Position numbers and translations under genes: made by a program. The notes under the pieces were generated by a model. That model was not told the origin of the DNA. It was given only the letters and a program-made list of their open reading frames with translations, and ran no database searches. This document shows, piece by piece, positions 17,418 through 26,368 of a stretch of DNA of 64,000 nucleotides. Position 1 is the stretch's first letter, and every line of letters begins with the position of its first letter. Source of the DNA: an uncultured Clostridium sp. (lineage in GTDB: Bacteria > Bacillota > Clostridia > Clostridiales > Clostridiaceae); NCBI GenBank assembly GCA_900539375.1, contig UQBY01000005.1, positions 58,511 through 122,510 of the forward strand, given 5' to 3'.

Positions 17418-17981
17418 TTATATGTTTAAAAAATATTTTAAAAATGTTAAATCACTGGTAAGTTCAGGGTGAAATGATGTTGCTATCATATTATCTTGTC
17501 TTACAGCAACTATATTATTATTTACTTCACATAAAACTTTAACATTATCTTTTATTTCAGTTATAAATGGAGCCCTTATAAAGACAAGCTCTAAAGGATT
17601 TTCAGAAACTTCTTTTATAACTTTTTTTGTTTTAAAACTATCTATTTGAGTTCCAAAAGCATTTCTTCTTACTTTTATATCCATAAGAGATAAATGTCTG
17701 CGAGAATCATTTTCTATTTCTTTTGCTAAAAGTATCATTCCAGCACAAGTTCCCCAAGTAGGAATTCCTGATTTTATTTTTTCTTTTAAAGGTTCTTTAA
17801 GTCCAGTTACATCTAAAAGCTTTCCCATAGTAGTGCTTTCTCCACCAGGAAGAATTATTGCATCTAAATTTTTTAAATCTTCCTCTTTTTTTATTTGTAT
17901 AGCTTCATGACCAAGGGCCTTTATTTGATTTAAATGTTCTAAAACTCCACCTTGAAAGGATAAAACTCCAACTCTTTTCAT
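17418..17981 (-). CDS. pdxT: pyridoxal 5'-phosphate synthase glutaminase subunit
   Basis: The glutaminase that supplies ammonia to PdxS in the DXP-independent PLP synthase complex. 187 residues with a class I amidotransferase triad: Cys79 in WGTCAGM, and His/Glu in SFHPELTSD near the C-terminus. The PGGEST oxyanion loop is at residues 45-50. I start at ATG 17981, one base after the pdxS stop and 4-5 nt after GAGGCTGG; longer in-frame starts lie inside pdxS. Translation is probably coupled to pdxS. Confidence 0.95.
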   Translation of the reverse strand: MKRVGVLSFQGGVLEHLNQIKALGHEAIQIKKEEDLKNLDAIILPGGESTTMGKLLDVTGLKEPLKEKIKSGIPTWGTCAGMILLAKEIENDSRRHLSLMDIKVRRNAFGTQIDSFKTKKVIKEVSENPLELVFIRAPFITEIKDNVKVLCEVNNNIVAVRQDNMIATSFHPELTSDLTFLKYFLNI

Positions 17982-17982
17982 T

Positions 17983-18852
17983 TTACCAGCCTCTTTCAGC
18001 ATATTTTGTAGCAACTTCCTTAGCATTTATACCACTCATAGCACCACCTAAATCTTCAGAAACTTCAGCAAGTTTTAAAGGGTCATTATAATAAGTTGTT
18101 GCAAGAACTATTGCACGAGCTCTTTTTTCTGGGTTATCAGATTTAAATATTCCAGAACCAACAAAAACTCCATCACAACCAAGTTGCATCATTAAAGCTG
18201 CATCAGCAGGAGTTGCAATTCCACCAGCTGCAAAATTTACAACAGGAAGTTTACCATTTTCCCATACATATTTAACTAAATCATATGGAGCACCATAGTT
18301 TTTAGCAATTGTCATTAATTCTTCTTTATCAGCTTTTTGAATTTCTTTTATTTGGTCTTTCATAGTTCTCATATGAGTTACAGCATTAACAACATCACCA
18401 GTTCCAGCTTCTCCTTTAGTTCTTATCATTGAAGCACCTTCACCAATTCTTCTTAAAGCTTCTCCTATATTTGTTGCTCCACATACAAAAGGAACTTTAA
18501 ATTCATCCTTTGCAATATGGTATTTATCATCAGCAGGAGTTAAAACTTCACTTTCATCTATAAAGTCAATATTTAAAGCTTGTAAAATTTGAGCTTCAAC
18601 AAAGTGACCTATTCTAACCTTAGCCATTACAGGAATTGAAACAGCTTCTTGAATTTCCTTAATCATTTTAGGGTCAGACATTCTAGCAACCCCACCTTCT
18701 TTTCTTATATCAGAAGGAACTCTCTCAAGTGCCATTACAGCACAAGCACCAGATTTTTCTGCAATTATTGCTTGTTCCTTATTTGTTACATCCATTATTA
18801 CTCCGCCCTTTAACATTTGAGCTAAATCTTTATTTACTTCTTTTCTTTCCAT
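17983..18852 (-). CDS. pdxS: pyridoxal 5'-phosphate synthase lyase subunit
   Basis: Builds PLP from ribose 5-phosphate, glyceraldehyde 3-phosphate and the ammonia made by PdxT. 289 residues with the highly conserved sequence GGVIMDVTN (Asp21), MAKVRIGHFVEAQ (Schiff-base Lys78), DESEVLTPAD, FVCGATNIGEALRRIGEGA and AAGGIATPADAALMMQLGCDG. AGGGGGC precedes ATG 18852; an upstream in-frame ATG would add 22 residues absent from the family and has no ribosome site. It forms a two-gene operon with pdxT. The product is the cofactor for the nearby aminotransferase among many others, though no regulatory link is seen. Confidence 0.97.
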   Translation of the reverse strand: MERKEVNKDLAQMLKGGVIMDVTNKEQAIIAEKSGACAVMALERVPSDIRKEGGVARMSDPKMIKEIQEAVSIPVMAKVRIGHFVEAQILQALNIDFIDESEVLTPADDKYHIAKDEFKVPFVCGATNIGEALRRIGEGASMIRTKGEAGTGDVVNAVTHMRTMKDQIKEIQKADKEELMTIAKNYGAPYDLVKYVWENGKLPVVNFAAGGIATPADAALMMQLGCDGVFVGSGIFKSDNPEKRARAIVLATTYYNDPLKLAEVSEDLGGAMSGINAKEVATKYAERGW

Positions 18853-19027
18853 TTTTGAAAAGCCCCCTTTAAAAAATTTACTATGTGCCATATAATACAG
18901 AAAAAATTCCAAACACACAAATGTATGGATACAATTATAATGTAGAGAGCTTGATAATAGATAAAAAATTAAATATTTATTTAAAAAGATATGGTATAAT
19001 TATCTAAAAAGGTTAGGAGGAACCAAA

Positions 19028-19441
19028 ATGAAGGATACAATTTTATGGCAAGATAGAAAAAGAATTTTAGGAATGCCAATTTCATTTACAAAATATTTAA
19101 TTAAAAATAATAGATTATATGTGTCAAAGGGATTATTTTCAACTGATGAAAATGAAATTCTTTTATATAGAATATTAGATTTTACTCTTAAACGTACTTT
19201 ACTTGATAAAATTTTAGGGGTTGGAACAATAAAGCTTATTACTTGTGACCCAACAGATAAGGAATTATATCTTGAAAAAATTAAAAAGCCTAAAGAAATA
19301 AGAGATATGCTTAGTAATATAGTTGAAAGACAAAGAAAAGAATTAAACATTAAAGGTAGAGAAATGTATGGAGTAGCAGGAAGTCCTAAGTATAATGATG
19401 AAATACATCATATAGATGACTATGATGATATTAATGATTAG
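19028..19441 (+). CDS. bacterial PH-domain protein (bPH2/YdbS-like)
   Basis: 137 residues forming one bacterial pleckstrin-like domain: the pattern ISFTKYLIKNNRLYVSKGLFSTDENEILLYRI followed by DFTLKRTLLDKILGVGTI and ITCDPTDKELYLEKIKKP is the classic bPH2 order (cut here only by my reading, not in the gene). It lacks the membrane helices that usually precede the domain in YdbS/YdbT, so it is a free-standing cytosolic domain with an acidic tail (DDYDDIND). GGTTAGGAGG precedes the ATG. Its own promoter is likely, with TATAAT at 18995-19000. Ligand unknown. Confidence 0.75.
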   Translation: MKDTILWQDRKRILGMPISFTKYLIKNNRLYVSKGLFSTDENEILLYRILDFTLKRTLLDKILGVGTIKLITCDPTDKELYLEKIKKPKEIRDMLSNIVERQRKELNIKGREMYGVAGSPKYNDEIHHIDDYDDIND

Positions 19442-19450
19442 TTACTAAAT

Positions 19451-19548
19451 GGGACTGTGGCACAAAGAATTTTTATAACAATATACATTGTAATATGCAC
19501 TTAGCAAAGTACTATATATTGTATTAATTTTCTTGATGCAACAGTCCC
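19451..19548 (+). mobile_element. 98-bp palindromic MITE-like element, copy 1
   Basis: It begins GGGACTGTGGCACAAAGAA and ends TTCTTGATGCAACAGTCCC: imperfect terminal inverted repeats of about 19 bp. The interior also pairs (ACAATATA against TATATTGT), so the whole element can fold into one long hairpin, and TTTTTT follows. Copy 2 at 28825-28922 has the same length, opposite orientation and about 90% identity. It lies 10 bases after the PH-domain gene and probably acts as its terminator. The tips resemble those of IS1182-type elements; that assignment is from memory. Confidence 0.75.
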
Positions 19549-19564
19549 TTTTTTAAATATAAAA

Positions 19565-20290
19565 TTATTTAACTGAAATAAGAACAATATTGTTTTTTAC
19601 GCTTTTGGTATCCTTACCAGAATCAGAGGTGTCTTTAAATAAATCTGCACAATTATTTCCACTTACAGATGATAATGAATCATCATAATTTTCACTTTCA
19701 ACTTTTGTTAAAGTATAGTCATTTTCAGCATTTTTCTTAGCTATTATATCATATTCTTCTAAATTAAAATTTTCTATTACCTCTATAAGGTCTTCAGGAT
19801 AATTAGGATAAGTAGCATAGCCACAGTTATATACTGCATAGCAAGCATCAACATAATCAGAAGCCTTTCTTACAGTTTTATATCTTTTTGTAGAAAGAAG
19901 GGCTGTATGGTCTTTTATACTTTCATAAAAACTTGAATAAACCTTAAAATCTGCATTTATTGTATAAGAAGAGCAGTCATTATTATATTCATTAGTACTT
20001 AAATTTATAATGTTACCATTCCAATCACTATAAGCTTTTATTCCAAATAAATTATTAGCTTCACTTGAAAGAGAAGATTTCCCCCATCCACTTTCTAAAA
20101 TAGCCTGTGCAATAGTAAGACTAGGCAAAATATGATTTGTTTCATATCCTTCTAAAGCAGCTTCTTTAATAGAATCTATAAAATTTTTCTGAAAATCAGT
20201 TAAAGCATAGACATTTTTAGAAGTACCTGTCATTACCATTGAAGTTATAAGTAAAGTTGTTATTGATGATAAAATCATTCTTTTTTTCAT
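19565..20290 (-). CDS. secreted N-acetylglucosaminidase (GH73, FlgJ/LytG-like)
   Basis: A 241-residue peptidoglycan hydrolase. A basic start plus hydrophobic segment with a likely cleavage after VYA (about residue 29) directs export. The glucosaminidase domain runs from about 33 to 175: FIDSIKEAALEG, the catalytic Glu66 in IAQAILESGWGKS, NNLFGIKA, the FRVY-like FKVYSSFYESI, and YATYPNYPEDLIEVI. The last 65 residues are Asp/Ser/Lys-rich with no cell-wall-binding repeat, which is unusual for autolysins of this type. GGAGG precedes the ATG. It is monocistronic and convergent with the MITE end. A role in wall turnover or separation is likely. Confidence 0.9.
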   Translation of the reverse strand: MKKRMILSSITTLLITSMVMTGTSKNVYALTDFQKNFIDSIKEAALEGYETNHILPSLTIAQAILESGWGKSSLSSEANNLFGIKAYSDWNGNIINLSTNEYNNDCSSYTINADFKVYSSFYESIKDHTALLSTKRYKTVRKASDYVDACYAVYNCGYATYPNYPEDLIEVIENFNLEEYDIIAKKNAENDYTLTKVESENYDDSLSSVSGNNCADLFKDTSDSGKDTKSVKNNIVLISVK

Positions 20291-20396
20291 TTTTTAAACC
20301 TCCGTAAAACAAAAATATTCATCTTGTGGTAAAAATTTGAAACTATGTATAATATATTACAATAAAATAATAAATTTGTAAATATATAGAAATAGA

Positions 20397-20440
20397 AAGT
20401 TTCCTATTAAGAACTAATAAATTTCTTAATAGGAAACTTT
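20397..20440 (-). terminator. intrinsic terminator of the leftward unknown gene
   Basis: AGTTTCCTATTAAGAA pairs with TTCTTAATAGGAAACT around a short loop, with T-rich sequence on both sides. It lies just past the stop of the gene at 20457. Confidence 0.75.
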
Positions 20441-20456
20441 TTCTTTTAATCTTATA

Positions 20457-21215
20457 TTATTTTCCAAGGTAAACAATATCCTTTTCTTTTTTGCATCTAT
20501 CATCAAAGGGATTATTTATAAGGGCTTTTGTAAAAAGCACAGGGTAGTTATTTTTTAGATATTTCATATATTGTGCCCATTCAATAGCTAAATATTTATA
20601 AGCTGTTTCAATATCTTTTTCTATATGTTCAAGTTCATATTTTTCAATTTCTGTATTATATCTTGAATTTAATTCTTCTTTTAAATGCATTATTGCCATA
20701 AGCATTTCAGTAAAATTTTCATGGTCTAAAAGACTATCATTAGTTAGTAATGTTATTAAAAGGTCTCTATTTTTTTCAAGATTAGTTTTTATGTTTTTCA
20801 GATTAATTTTAGAAATATCTAGATTATATCTATGAGTTAAAATATCTTTTGTTAAAATATCAAATACTATAGTATCATCAAAGTTTTCTTTAATTGAATC
20901 TTGTTTTATTATTTTTAAATCTCCATCACCTTTTGTAATATCTTTAAGTAAGTCCGTTCCAAGTTCTGAAAAGAAAAGCCCAATAAGCATATTTAATTTT
21001 TCAAGAATATGGCTATGTTCTCTTTTTTCAATAAGTTTATCAAGAACAAAAGTGGTGAAAAAAACTTCCATTGGTACAAAAGCTATATCAGCTAAAAGAA
21101 ATATTAAGGTATGATGAGCATCTTGAAATATAAGATAGTGTAAATAGTGTAGGAAAAGTGATAACAAAACAAGACCTACTCCTATTATTATTGTATTTTT
21201 TGTTTTTTTCTTCAA
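20457..21215 (-). CDS. two-helix membrane protein with long cytosolic domain, unknown function
   Basis: 252 residues when started at TTG 21215, which lies 8 nt after GGAGG; the ATG 42 bases upstream has no site. Two N-terminal hydrophobic segments (TIIIGVGLVLLSLFLHYL and LIFLLADIAFVPMEVFFTTFV) are followed by a helical, charged domain of about 180 residues ending in IEWAQYMKYLKNNYPVLFTKALINNP. The arrangement resembles proteins annotated only as hypothetical in clostridia. It has no enzyme motif, and its neighbours do not suggest a role. Confidence 0.65.
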   Translation of the reverse strand: MKKKTKNTIIIGVGLVLLSLFLHYLHYLIFQDAHHTLIFLLADIAFVPMEVFFTTFVLDKLIEKREHSHILEKLNMLIGLFFSELGTDLLKDITKGDGDLKIIKQDSIKENFDDTIVFDILTKDILTHRYNLDISKINLKNIKTNLEKNRDLLITLLTNDSLLDHENFTEMLMAIMHLKEELNSRYNTEIEKYELEHIEKDIETAYKYLAIEWAQYMKYLKNNYPVLFTKALINNPFDDRCKKEKDIVYLGK

Positions 21216-21376
21216 AAAAAGTTCCTCCTTAATTAAATGTCTAAAATATATTATCATAAATTATGCTATAAAAGAAGTAATAAAAATACATAAAATAAAA
21301 AGCATAAAATTAGGTTTAAAAATATTAAGAGTGTTATATAATATAATTTGTAAAATAAAATAAAGGAGATAAAAAA

Positions 21377-21994
21377 TTGAAAAAATTTGTGATGTTTTAT
21401 ACAGGAGGGAAAAATAGTACTCTTGCTTTATATAAAATGATAGAAAAGGGATATGAACCATTAGAACTATTAGTAATGCTTGAAGAAGGAAAGGAAGTTA
21501 CTTGGTTTAATAAAGTAAATGAAGATTTAATAAGTAAAGCTTCTTTTGCATTAAATGTAAATATATGTTTAGTTGAAACTTCAATTGAAGATTATGATGA
21601 ACTTTTTGAGGAACAACTTATCTATTTAAAAGAACAAGGAGCAGAAGCTTGTGTTTTTGGAGATATTGATAATATAGAGCATAAAAATTGGTGCCTTAAA
21701 AGATGTAAAAAAGCTAATATAGAAGCAATTTTTCCTTTATGGAATGAGGAAAGAGAAAGTCTTACAGAAGAATTTTTAAAAGCAGGATTTAAAGCTATAA
21801 TTAATAAAGTTGAAAATGAAATTTTAGATGAGGAGCTTTTAGGAAAGGAACTAACAAGGGAATTATTAAAAGAAGTTAAAGAAGAAAAATATCATACATT
21901 TGTTATAGATGGTCCTATATTTAATTTTCCAATACCATATGAAATAAAGGAAAAAAATAAAAATGACAAATATTGCTATCTAATTATGGAATAA
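21377..21994 (+). CDS. Dph6-related ATP-pyrophosphatase family protein (diphthine-ammonia ligase-like)
   Basis: 205 residues of the adenine-nucleotide alpha hydrolase fold. The PP-loop is YTGGKNSTLALYK (residues 8-20), where the usual SGGKDS is TGGKNS. FGDIDNIEHKNWCLKRC and IFPLWNEERESLTEEFL are the family's two other conserved parts, and VIDGPIFNFPI closes the domain. Bacteria have no diphthamide, so the reaction is unknown; an ATP-dependent amidation or thiolation is usual for the fold. The start is TTG 21377, 6-7 nt after AAGGAG. It is monocistronic between a divergent unknown gene and malQ. Confidence 0.8.
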   Translation: MKKFVMFYTGGKNSTLALYKMIEKGYEPLELLVMLEEGKEVTWFNKVNEDLISKASFALNVNICLVETSIEDYDELFEEQLIYLKEQGAEACVFGDIDNIEHKNWCLKRCKKANIEAIFPLWNEERESLTEEFLKAGFKAIINKVENEILDEELLGKELTRELLKEVKEEKYHTFVIDGPIFNFPIPYEIKEKNKNDKYCYLIME

Positions 21995-22222
21995 AATTGA
22001 AAATACTAATATTTTATCACATTTTATATTTTTTAATTTATAAAAAGTTAAAGTTTTAAGGTTATATTAGGGGTAAATATAATAATAATACAAAAAACTA
22101 CAAAAAAATTATACTTTTACTAGAAAATATAGGAACTTTGTTTTATAATATTATAAGATACTTTTATAAAAATGTGATAAAATATTATTGATATAATTGC
22201 TACAGAGAAAAGAGGGGAACTT

Positions 22223-23704
22223 ATGGAAAGAAATAGTGGTATAATAATGCATATTACTTCATTGCCAGGAGAATATGGAATAGGGACATTGGGAAAAGAG
22301 GCTTATAACTTTGTTGATTTTCTAGATAGAGCAGGACAAAAATATTGGCAAATATTACCTTTGGCACAAACAGGTTATGGAAATTCTCCATATCAAAGTT
22401 GTTCTGCATTTAGTGGAAATCCTTACTTAATTGATTTTGATTTATTAACAGAAGATGGTTTATTAACTAAAAAGGATTATGCTAAGGTAGATTTTGGAAA
22501 AGATAAAACTTCTGTTGATTATGGAAAGATATTTGAAAACAAATTAGCAGTTCTTAAAAAAGCTTATAAAAATTCAATTGGAAAGCTTGATAGAGAAATT
22601 CAAGAATTTAAAAATGAACAACATCATTGGATTTATGATTATGCTCTTTTTATGGCTATAAAGACTAAATTTAATAACATTCCTCTTAAAGATTGGGATG
22701 ATTCTATAAGAAGAAGAGATTATAATACTTTAGAATATTATAGAAATGAATTAAAAGATGATATAGATTTTTGGACTTTCCTTCAATATGAGTTCTTTAA
22801 ACAATGGAAAAATCTAAAAGCTTATGCAAATTCTAAGAAAATTGAAATTATAGGGGATATTCCTATATATGTAGCAGAGGACTCTGTTGATGTTTGGACA
22901 AATCCTCAAGACTTTTTCTTAGATAGTGATTTACATCCATCAGTAGTTTCAGGATGTCCACCAGATGCATTCTCAAAAACTGGACAGCTTTGGGGAAATC
23001 CAATATACAATTGGCCACATCATAGAAATACAGGATTTGGCTGGTGGAAAAAGAGAATAATGGAAAGCTTAAAACTTTATGATGTAATAAGAATAGACCA
23101 CTTTAGAGGTTTTGAAGCTTATTGGGAAATTCCAGCTGGAGAAGAAACTGCAGTTAATGGAAGATGGGTAAAGGGCCCAGGAATTGACTTATTTAATGCA
23201 ATTAGAGCCCAACTTGGAGATATTAAAATTATAGCTGAAGATTTAGGATATATTACTCCATCTCTTCTTGCTTTTAGAGAAGCAACTAAAATTCCAGGAA
23301 TGAAGGTTTTACAATTTGCCTTTGATACAAGAGAAGAAAGTGATTATCTTCCACATAACTATCCTAAAGATTGTGTAGTTTATACAGGAACACATGATAA
23401 TGATACAGTTATGGGATGGCTTGAAGAATCAGGAAGAGAAGAAGATGTTGAATTCTGCAAAAAATATTTAAGACTTACTGAAGAAGAAGGATACAATTGG
23501 GGCTTTATAAAAGGTGCATGGTCAAGTGTAGCTAATGTTTCAATTGCATTATTCCAAGACTTTATTGGAACAGGAAGTGAAAGCAGAATGAATATACCTT
23601 CAACAATGGGCTGGTGGAAATGGAGAGCTGAAAAGAAGGATATAACTAATGCTTTAGCAGATAAAATCTATGATATAACAAAAACCTATGGAAGATTAAA
23701 ATAA
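22223..23704 (+). CDS. malQ: 4-alpha-glucanotransferase (amylomaltase, GH77)
   Basis: Transfers alpha-1,4-glucan segments between maltodextrins and releases glucose, in the cytosol. The 493 residues are standard. Motifs: RNSGIIMHITSLPGEYGIGTLG at the start (16-residue core ISSL-like), DIPIYVAEDSVDVW, the nucleophile Asp in VIRIDHFRGFEAYWE, the acid/base Glu in IIAEDLGYITP, and TGTHDNDTVMGW with the third acidic residue. GAGGGGAAC precedes the ATG. A terminator separates it from the maltodextrin importer downstream, so it is an independent unit in the same pathway. Confidence 0.96.
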   Translation: MERNSGIIMHITSLPGEYGIGTLGKEAYNFVDFLDRAGQKYWQILPLAQTGYGNSPYQSCSAFSGNPYLIDFDLLTEDGLLTKKDYAKVDFGKDKTSVDYGKIFENKLAVLKKAYKNSIGKLDREIQEFKNEQHHWIYDYALFMAIKTKFNNIPLKDWDDSIRRRDYNTLEYYRNELKDDIDFWTFLQYEFFKQWKNLKAYANSKKIEIIGDIPIYVAEDSVDVWTNPQDFFLDSDLHPSVVSGCPPDAFSKTGQLWGNPIYNWPHHRNTGFGWWKKRIMESLKLYDVIRIDHFRGFEAYWEIPAGEETAVNGRWVKGPGIDLFNAIRAQLGDIKIIAEDLGYITPSLLAFREATKIPGMKVLQFAFDTREESDYLPHNYPKDCVVYTGTHDNDTVMGWLEESGREEDVEFCKKYLRLTEEEGYNWGFIKGAWSSVANVSIALFQDFIGTGSESRMNIPSTMGWWKWRAEKKDITNALADKIYDITKTYGRLK

Positions 23705-23715
23705 AATGAAATTAT

Positions 23716-23746
23716 AAAAAAAGGATGCTTTTTAGCATCCTTTTTT
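23716..23746 (+). terminator. intrinsic terminator after malQ
   Basis: AAAAAAGGATGCT and AGCATCCTTTTTT arms with a short T-rich loop, 12 bases after the stop. Confidence 0.88.
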
Positions 23747-23956
23747 ATATAGAAAAGCATAAAAAATATTGTTTAATTAAAAGAGAAAAGTAAAAAAAAT
23801 AAAGAAAAAAGTAAAAAAACATTAAACGACAAAATACAAAATTAAAATCAAGGCAAAAAGAATATCTAGAAAAAAATGGATTAATTTTAAAAAATAAAAA
23901 CATTTACAATTAAAATGAAAAAACAAATAAAAGTAATAGATTATCAAAAAATACTA

Positions 23957-23985
23957 TTGTTTTACAAAAAGACGTATGTTATAAT
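23957..23985 (+). promoter_or_regulatory. promoter of the maltodextrin importer operon
   Basis: TTGTTT (23957-23962), 17-nt spacer, TATAAT (23980-23985), giving a leader of about 120 bases. Within it GAAAACGTATTAATG (about 24070-24084) has a central CG and partial dyad like a LacI-family operator or weak cre; that site is low confidence. The remaining bases between 23750 and 23950 are featureless A-rich sequence. Confidence 0.6.
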
Positions 23986-24114
23986 GTAACCTGTGAATAA
24001 AATTACAGAGATTTACTTTAATAATTCATATTGGATAAATAGGGAATCTGTATCTTTTTTTATAAATATGAAAACGTATTAATGTAAAATCCATATTTTA
24101 AGGGGGATTAAAAA

Positions 24115-25431
24115 ATGAAAAATGTAAAAAGAATTTTAGCAATGTCATTAATGACAGTAGTAGGAGCAAGTGTGTTAGTAGGATGTGGAAATGATTCATC
24201 TACTGGTGGTGGAAGTAGTAAAGGTAAAGTAGAAGTAAGTATATTTCAATATAAAGTTGAACAAAAGGATGCTTTTGAAAAAGCAGCAAAGGAATATGAA
24301 AAATCACATGATGGAGTATCAATTGATATAAAGACTGTTGGTGGAGGAGACGATTATGGTTCAGCATTAAAAGCTCAATTCCAAAGTGGAAGTGAACCAA
24401 CTATTTATAACATTGGAGGACCTCAAGATGTTCAAGACTGGACAGGAAAACTTGAAGATTTAACAAATGATGATTTAACAAAACAAGCAGTTGATAATAC
24501 TTTAGGTGCTGTTACAGTTGATGGAAAGGTTTATGGATATCCATTAACACTTGAAGGATATGGATTTATATATAATAAAGCAATATTTGAAAAAGCTGGA
24601 ATTGATCCTTCTAAGATAGTAACATTTGCAGATTTAGAAAGTGCAGTTAAAACTTTAGATTCTAAGAAAAAAGAATTAGGATTAGATAGTGTATTCTGTC
24701 TTCCAGCAAAGGAACAATGGGTTATAGGTCTTCATACTTCTAACTTAGCATTTGCAAATGAATTTGCTAGTGGAACAGATGCATTTAATGCAAAGGAAAT
24801 AGAATTTAAATATGCTGACCAATTAAAGAAAATTCTTGATATACAAGCAGATTATGGTTTACAACCAGATGGAAAGAAAAGTTCTGTAAATGGTGTTGAT
24901 TATTCAACTCAAGTTGAAAAAGAATTCTCTCTTGGAAAGGTTGCTATGATTCAACAAGGTAACTGGGTATATGGAAGTATAGCAGGAATTGATGAAGAAT
25001 TAGCTAAAAATATTGGCATGCTTCCAATACCAGTAGATGGAGTATCAGAAGGAAAGCTTCCAGTTGGAGTGCCTATGTATTGGGGAGTTAACTCAAATAA
25101 GAGTGATGATGAAAAGAAGGCAGCTAAAGATTTCTTAAACTGGTTATATACTTCTGATGAAGGTAAGAAAATTATTATAGAAGATTGTGGATTTATTCCA
25201 GCATATAAGGGATATGATTCAGATGCATTACAACCAACAGACCCATTAGCAAAAACAGTTTCTAAATATGCAGCAGAAGGAAATACTTTACCATGGGTAT
25301 TTATGGGGTATCCAACTGGATTTGGTGAAACTCAATTAGGTGCAGGAATTCAAAGTTACTTTGCAGGTGAAAAAACTTGGGATGAAGTTGTTAAGCAAGC
25401 TAGGGAAGATTGGAAGACAGATAGACAATAA
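24115..25431 (+). CDS. maltodextrin-type sugar-binding lipoprotein
   Basis: 438 residues. The signal peptide ends in the lipobox VLVGC (Cys near residue 23). The mature part is a family 1 solute-binding protein: EVSIFQYKVEQKDAFEKAAKEYE, YGYPLTLEGYGFIYNKAIFEKAGI, GMLPIPVDG and WVFMGYPTGF. The glycine/serine-rich linker after the Cys is normal for lipoproteins. AGGGGG precedes the ATG. It is first in an operon with two permease genes and lies behind malQ, so maltodextrin is likely although other oligosaccharides are possible. A hairpin after it should raise its level relative to the permeases. Confidence 0.88.
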   Translation: MKNVKRILAMSLMTVVGASVLVGCGNDSSTGGGSSKGKVEVSIFQYKVEQKDAFEKAAKEYEKSHDGVSIDIKTVGGGDDYGSALKAQFQSGSEPTIYNIGGPQDVQDWTGKLEDLTNDDLTKQAVDNTLGAVTVDGKVYGYPLTLEGYGFIYNKAIFEKAGIDPSKIVTFADLESAVKTLDSKKKELGLDSVFCLPAKEQWVIGLHTSNLAFANEFASGTDAFNAKEIEFKYADQLKKILDIQADYGLQPDGKKSSVNGVDYSTQVEKEFSLGKVAMIQQGNWVYGSIAGIDEELAKNIGMLPIPVDGVSEGKLPVGVPMYWGVNSNKSDDEKKAAKDFLNWLYTSDEGKKIIIEDCGFIPAYKGYDSDALQPTDPLAKTVSKYAAEGNTLPWVFMGYPTGFGETQLGAGIQSYFAGEKTWDEVVKQAREDWKTDRQ

Positions 25432-25440
25432 TTAAAATTA

Positions 25441-25473
25441 AAAGTAGGAGTTTATCTTGCTCCTACTTTTTAA
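25441..25473 (+). terminator. intercistronic attenuating hairpin
   Basis: AAAGTAGGAG (25441-25450) and CTCCTACTTT (25460-25469) form a perfect 10-bp stem with a T-tract, between the binding-protein and first permease genes. Such partial terminators keep binding protein in excess over membrane subunits. No new promoter is visible after it. Confidence 0.75.
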
Positions 25474-25504
25474 AATTAATTTATCAAGTAAAAGAGGGAA
25501 TAAT

Positions 25505-26368
25505 ATGAAGAAAAAAAATATAACATTCTGGTTATTTTTATTACCAGTTTTAATAGCATTTTCAATGGTAGTATTAATACCTTTTATTATGGGAGTGTAT
25601 TATTCATTAACAGATTGGAATGGAATATCAGATACAATAAATTTTGTAGGACTTAAAAATTTTAAAGATGCATTTGCAGATGAAGGTTTTAGACACTCAT
25701 TTTGGTTTACAACTAAATTTACTATAGTTTCAGTTATTACCTTAAATGTTATGGGATTTGCCCTTGCAATGCTTGTAACAAGAAAATTTAAGGGAGCAGA
25801 AATATTAAAAACAATCTTTTTTATGCCAAACCTTATTGGAGGTCTTATTTTAGGATTTATATGGCAATTTATATTCCAAGAAGTTTTTGCAGCTCTTGGA
25901 AAAGCTTTAGGTGTACAGTGGCTACAAGGCTGGCTCTCAAATGAAAAAACAGGATTTTGGGGATTAGTTATCCTTATGTGTTGGCAGATGGCGGGATATT
26001 TAATGATAATATATATAGCAGGTATTCAAGGAATTTCTAATGATGTTATAGAAGCTTCAACAATTGATGGAGCTAGTGCATGGCAAAGAATGAAGTATAT
26101 AATTTTACCATTAGTAAGACCTGCATTTACAGTAAGTATATTTTTAACATTATCAAATTCATTTAAATTATACGACCAAAACCTTTCATTAACAGCAGGT
26201 GGTCCAAGTAACAAAACACAAATGCTTGCAATGAATATACTTCAAACAGGACAAAAATTTAATAATATGGGACAAGCACAAGCAAAGGCAATAATTCTTC
26301 TTCTTGTAGTTGGAGTAATTTCATTAATTCAAGTTTATGTTTCTAAGAAAGGAGAAGTTGAAGCGTAA
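25505..26368 (+). CDS. carbohydrate ABC transporter permease, MalF-type
   Basis: 287 residues with six hydrophobic helices, a short relative of MalF without the large periplasmic insert. The EAA loop that docks the ATPase is VIEASTIDGASAWQRMKYIILPLV (core EASTIDGASAWQRM). Start at ATG 25505, 5-6 nt after AGAGGGA; a longer in-frame start lies in the upstream hairpin and is unlikely. Its stop overlaps the next start by one base. It works with the binding protein before it and the permease after it. Confidence 0.92.
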   Translation: MKKKNITFWLFLLPVLIAFSMVVLIPFIMGVYYSLTDWNGISDTINFVGLKNFKDAFADEGFRHSFWFTTKFTIVSVITLNVMGFALAMLVTRKFKGAEILKTIFFMPNLIGGLILGFIWQFIFQEVFAALGKALGVQWLQGWLSNEKTGFWGLVILMCWQMAGYLMIIYIAGIQGISNDVIEASTIDGASAWQRMKYIILPLVRPAFTVSIFLTLSNSFKLYDQNLSLTAGGPSNKTQMLAMNILQTGQKFNNMGQAQAKAIILLLVVGVISLIQVYVSKKGEVEA

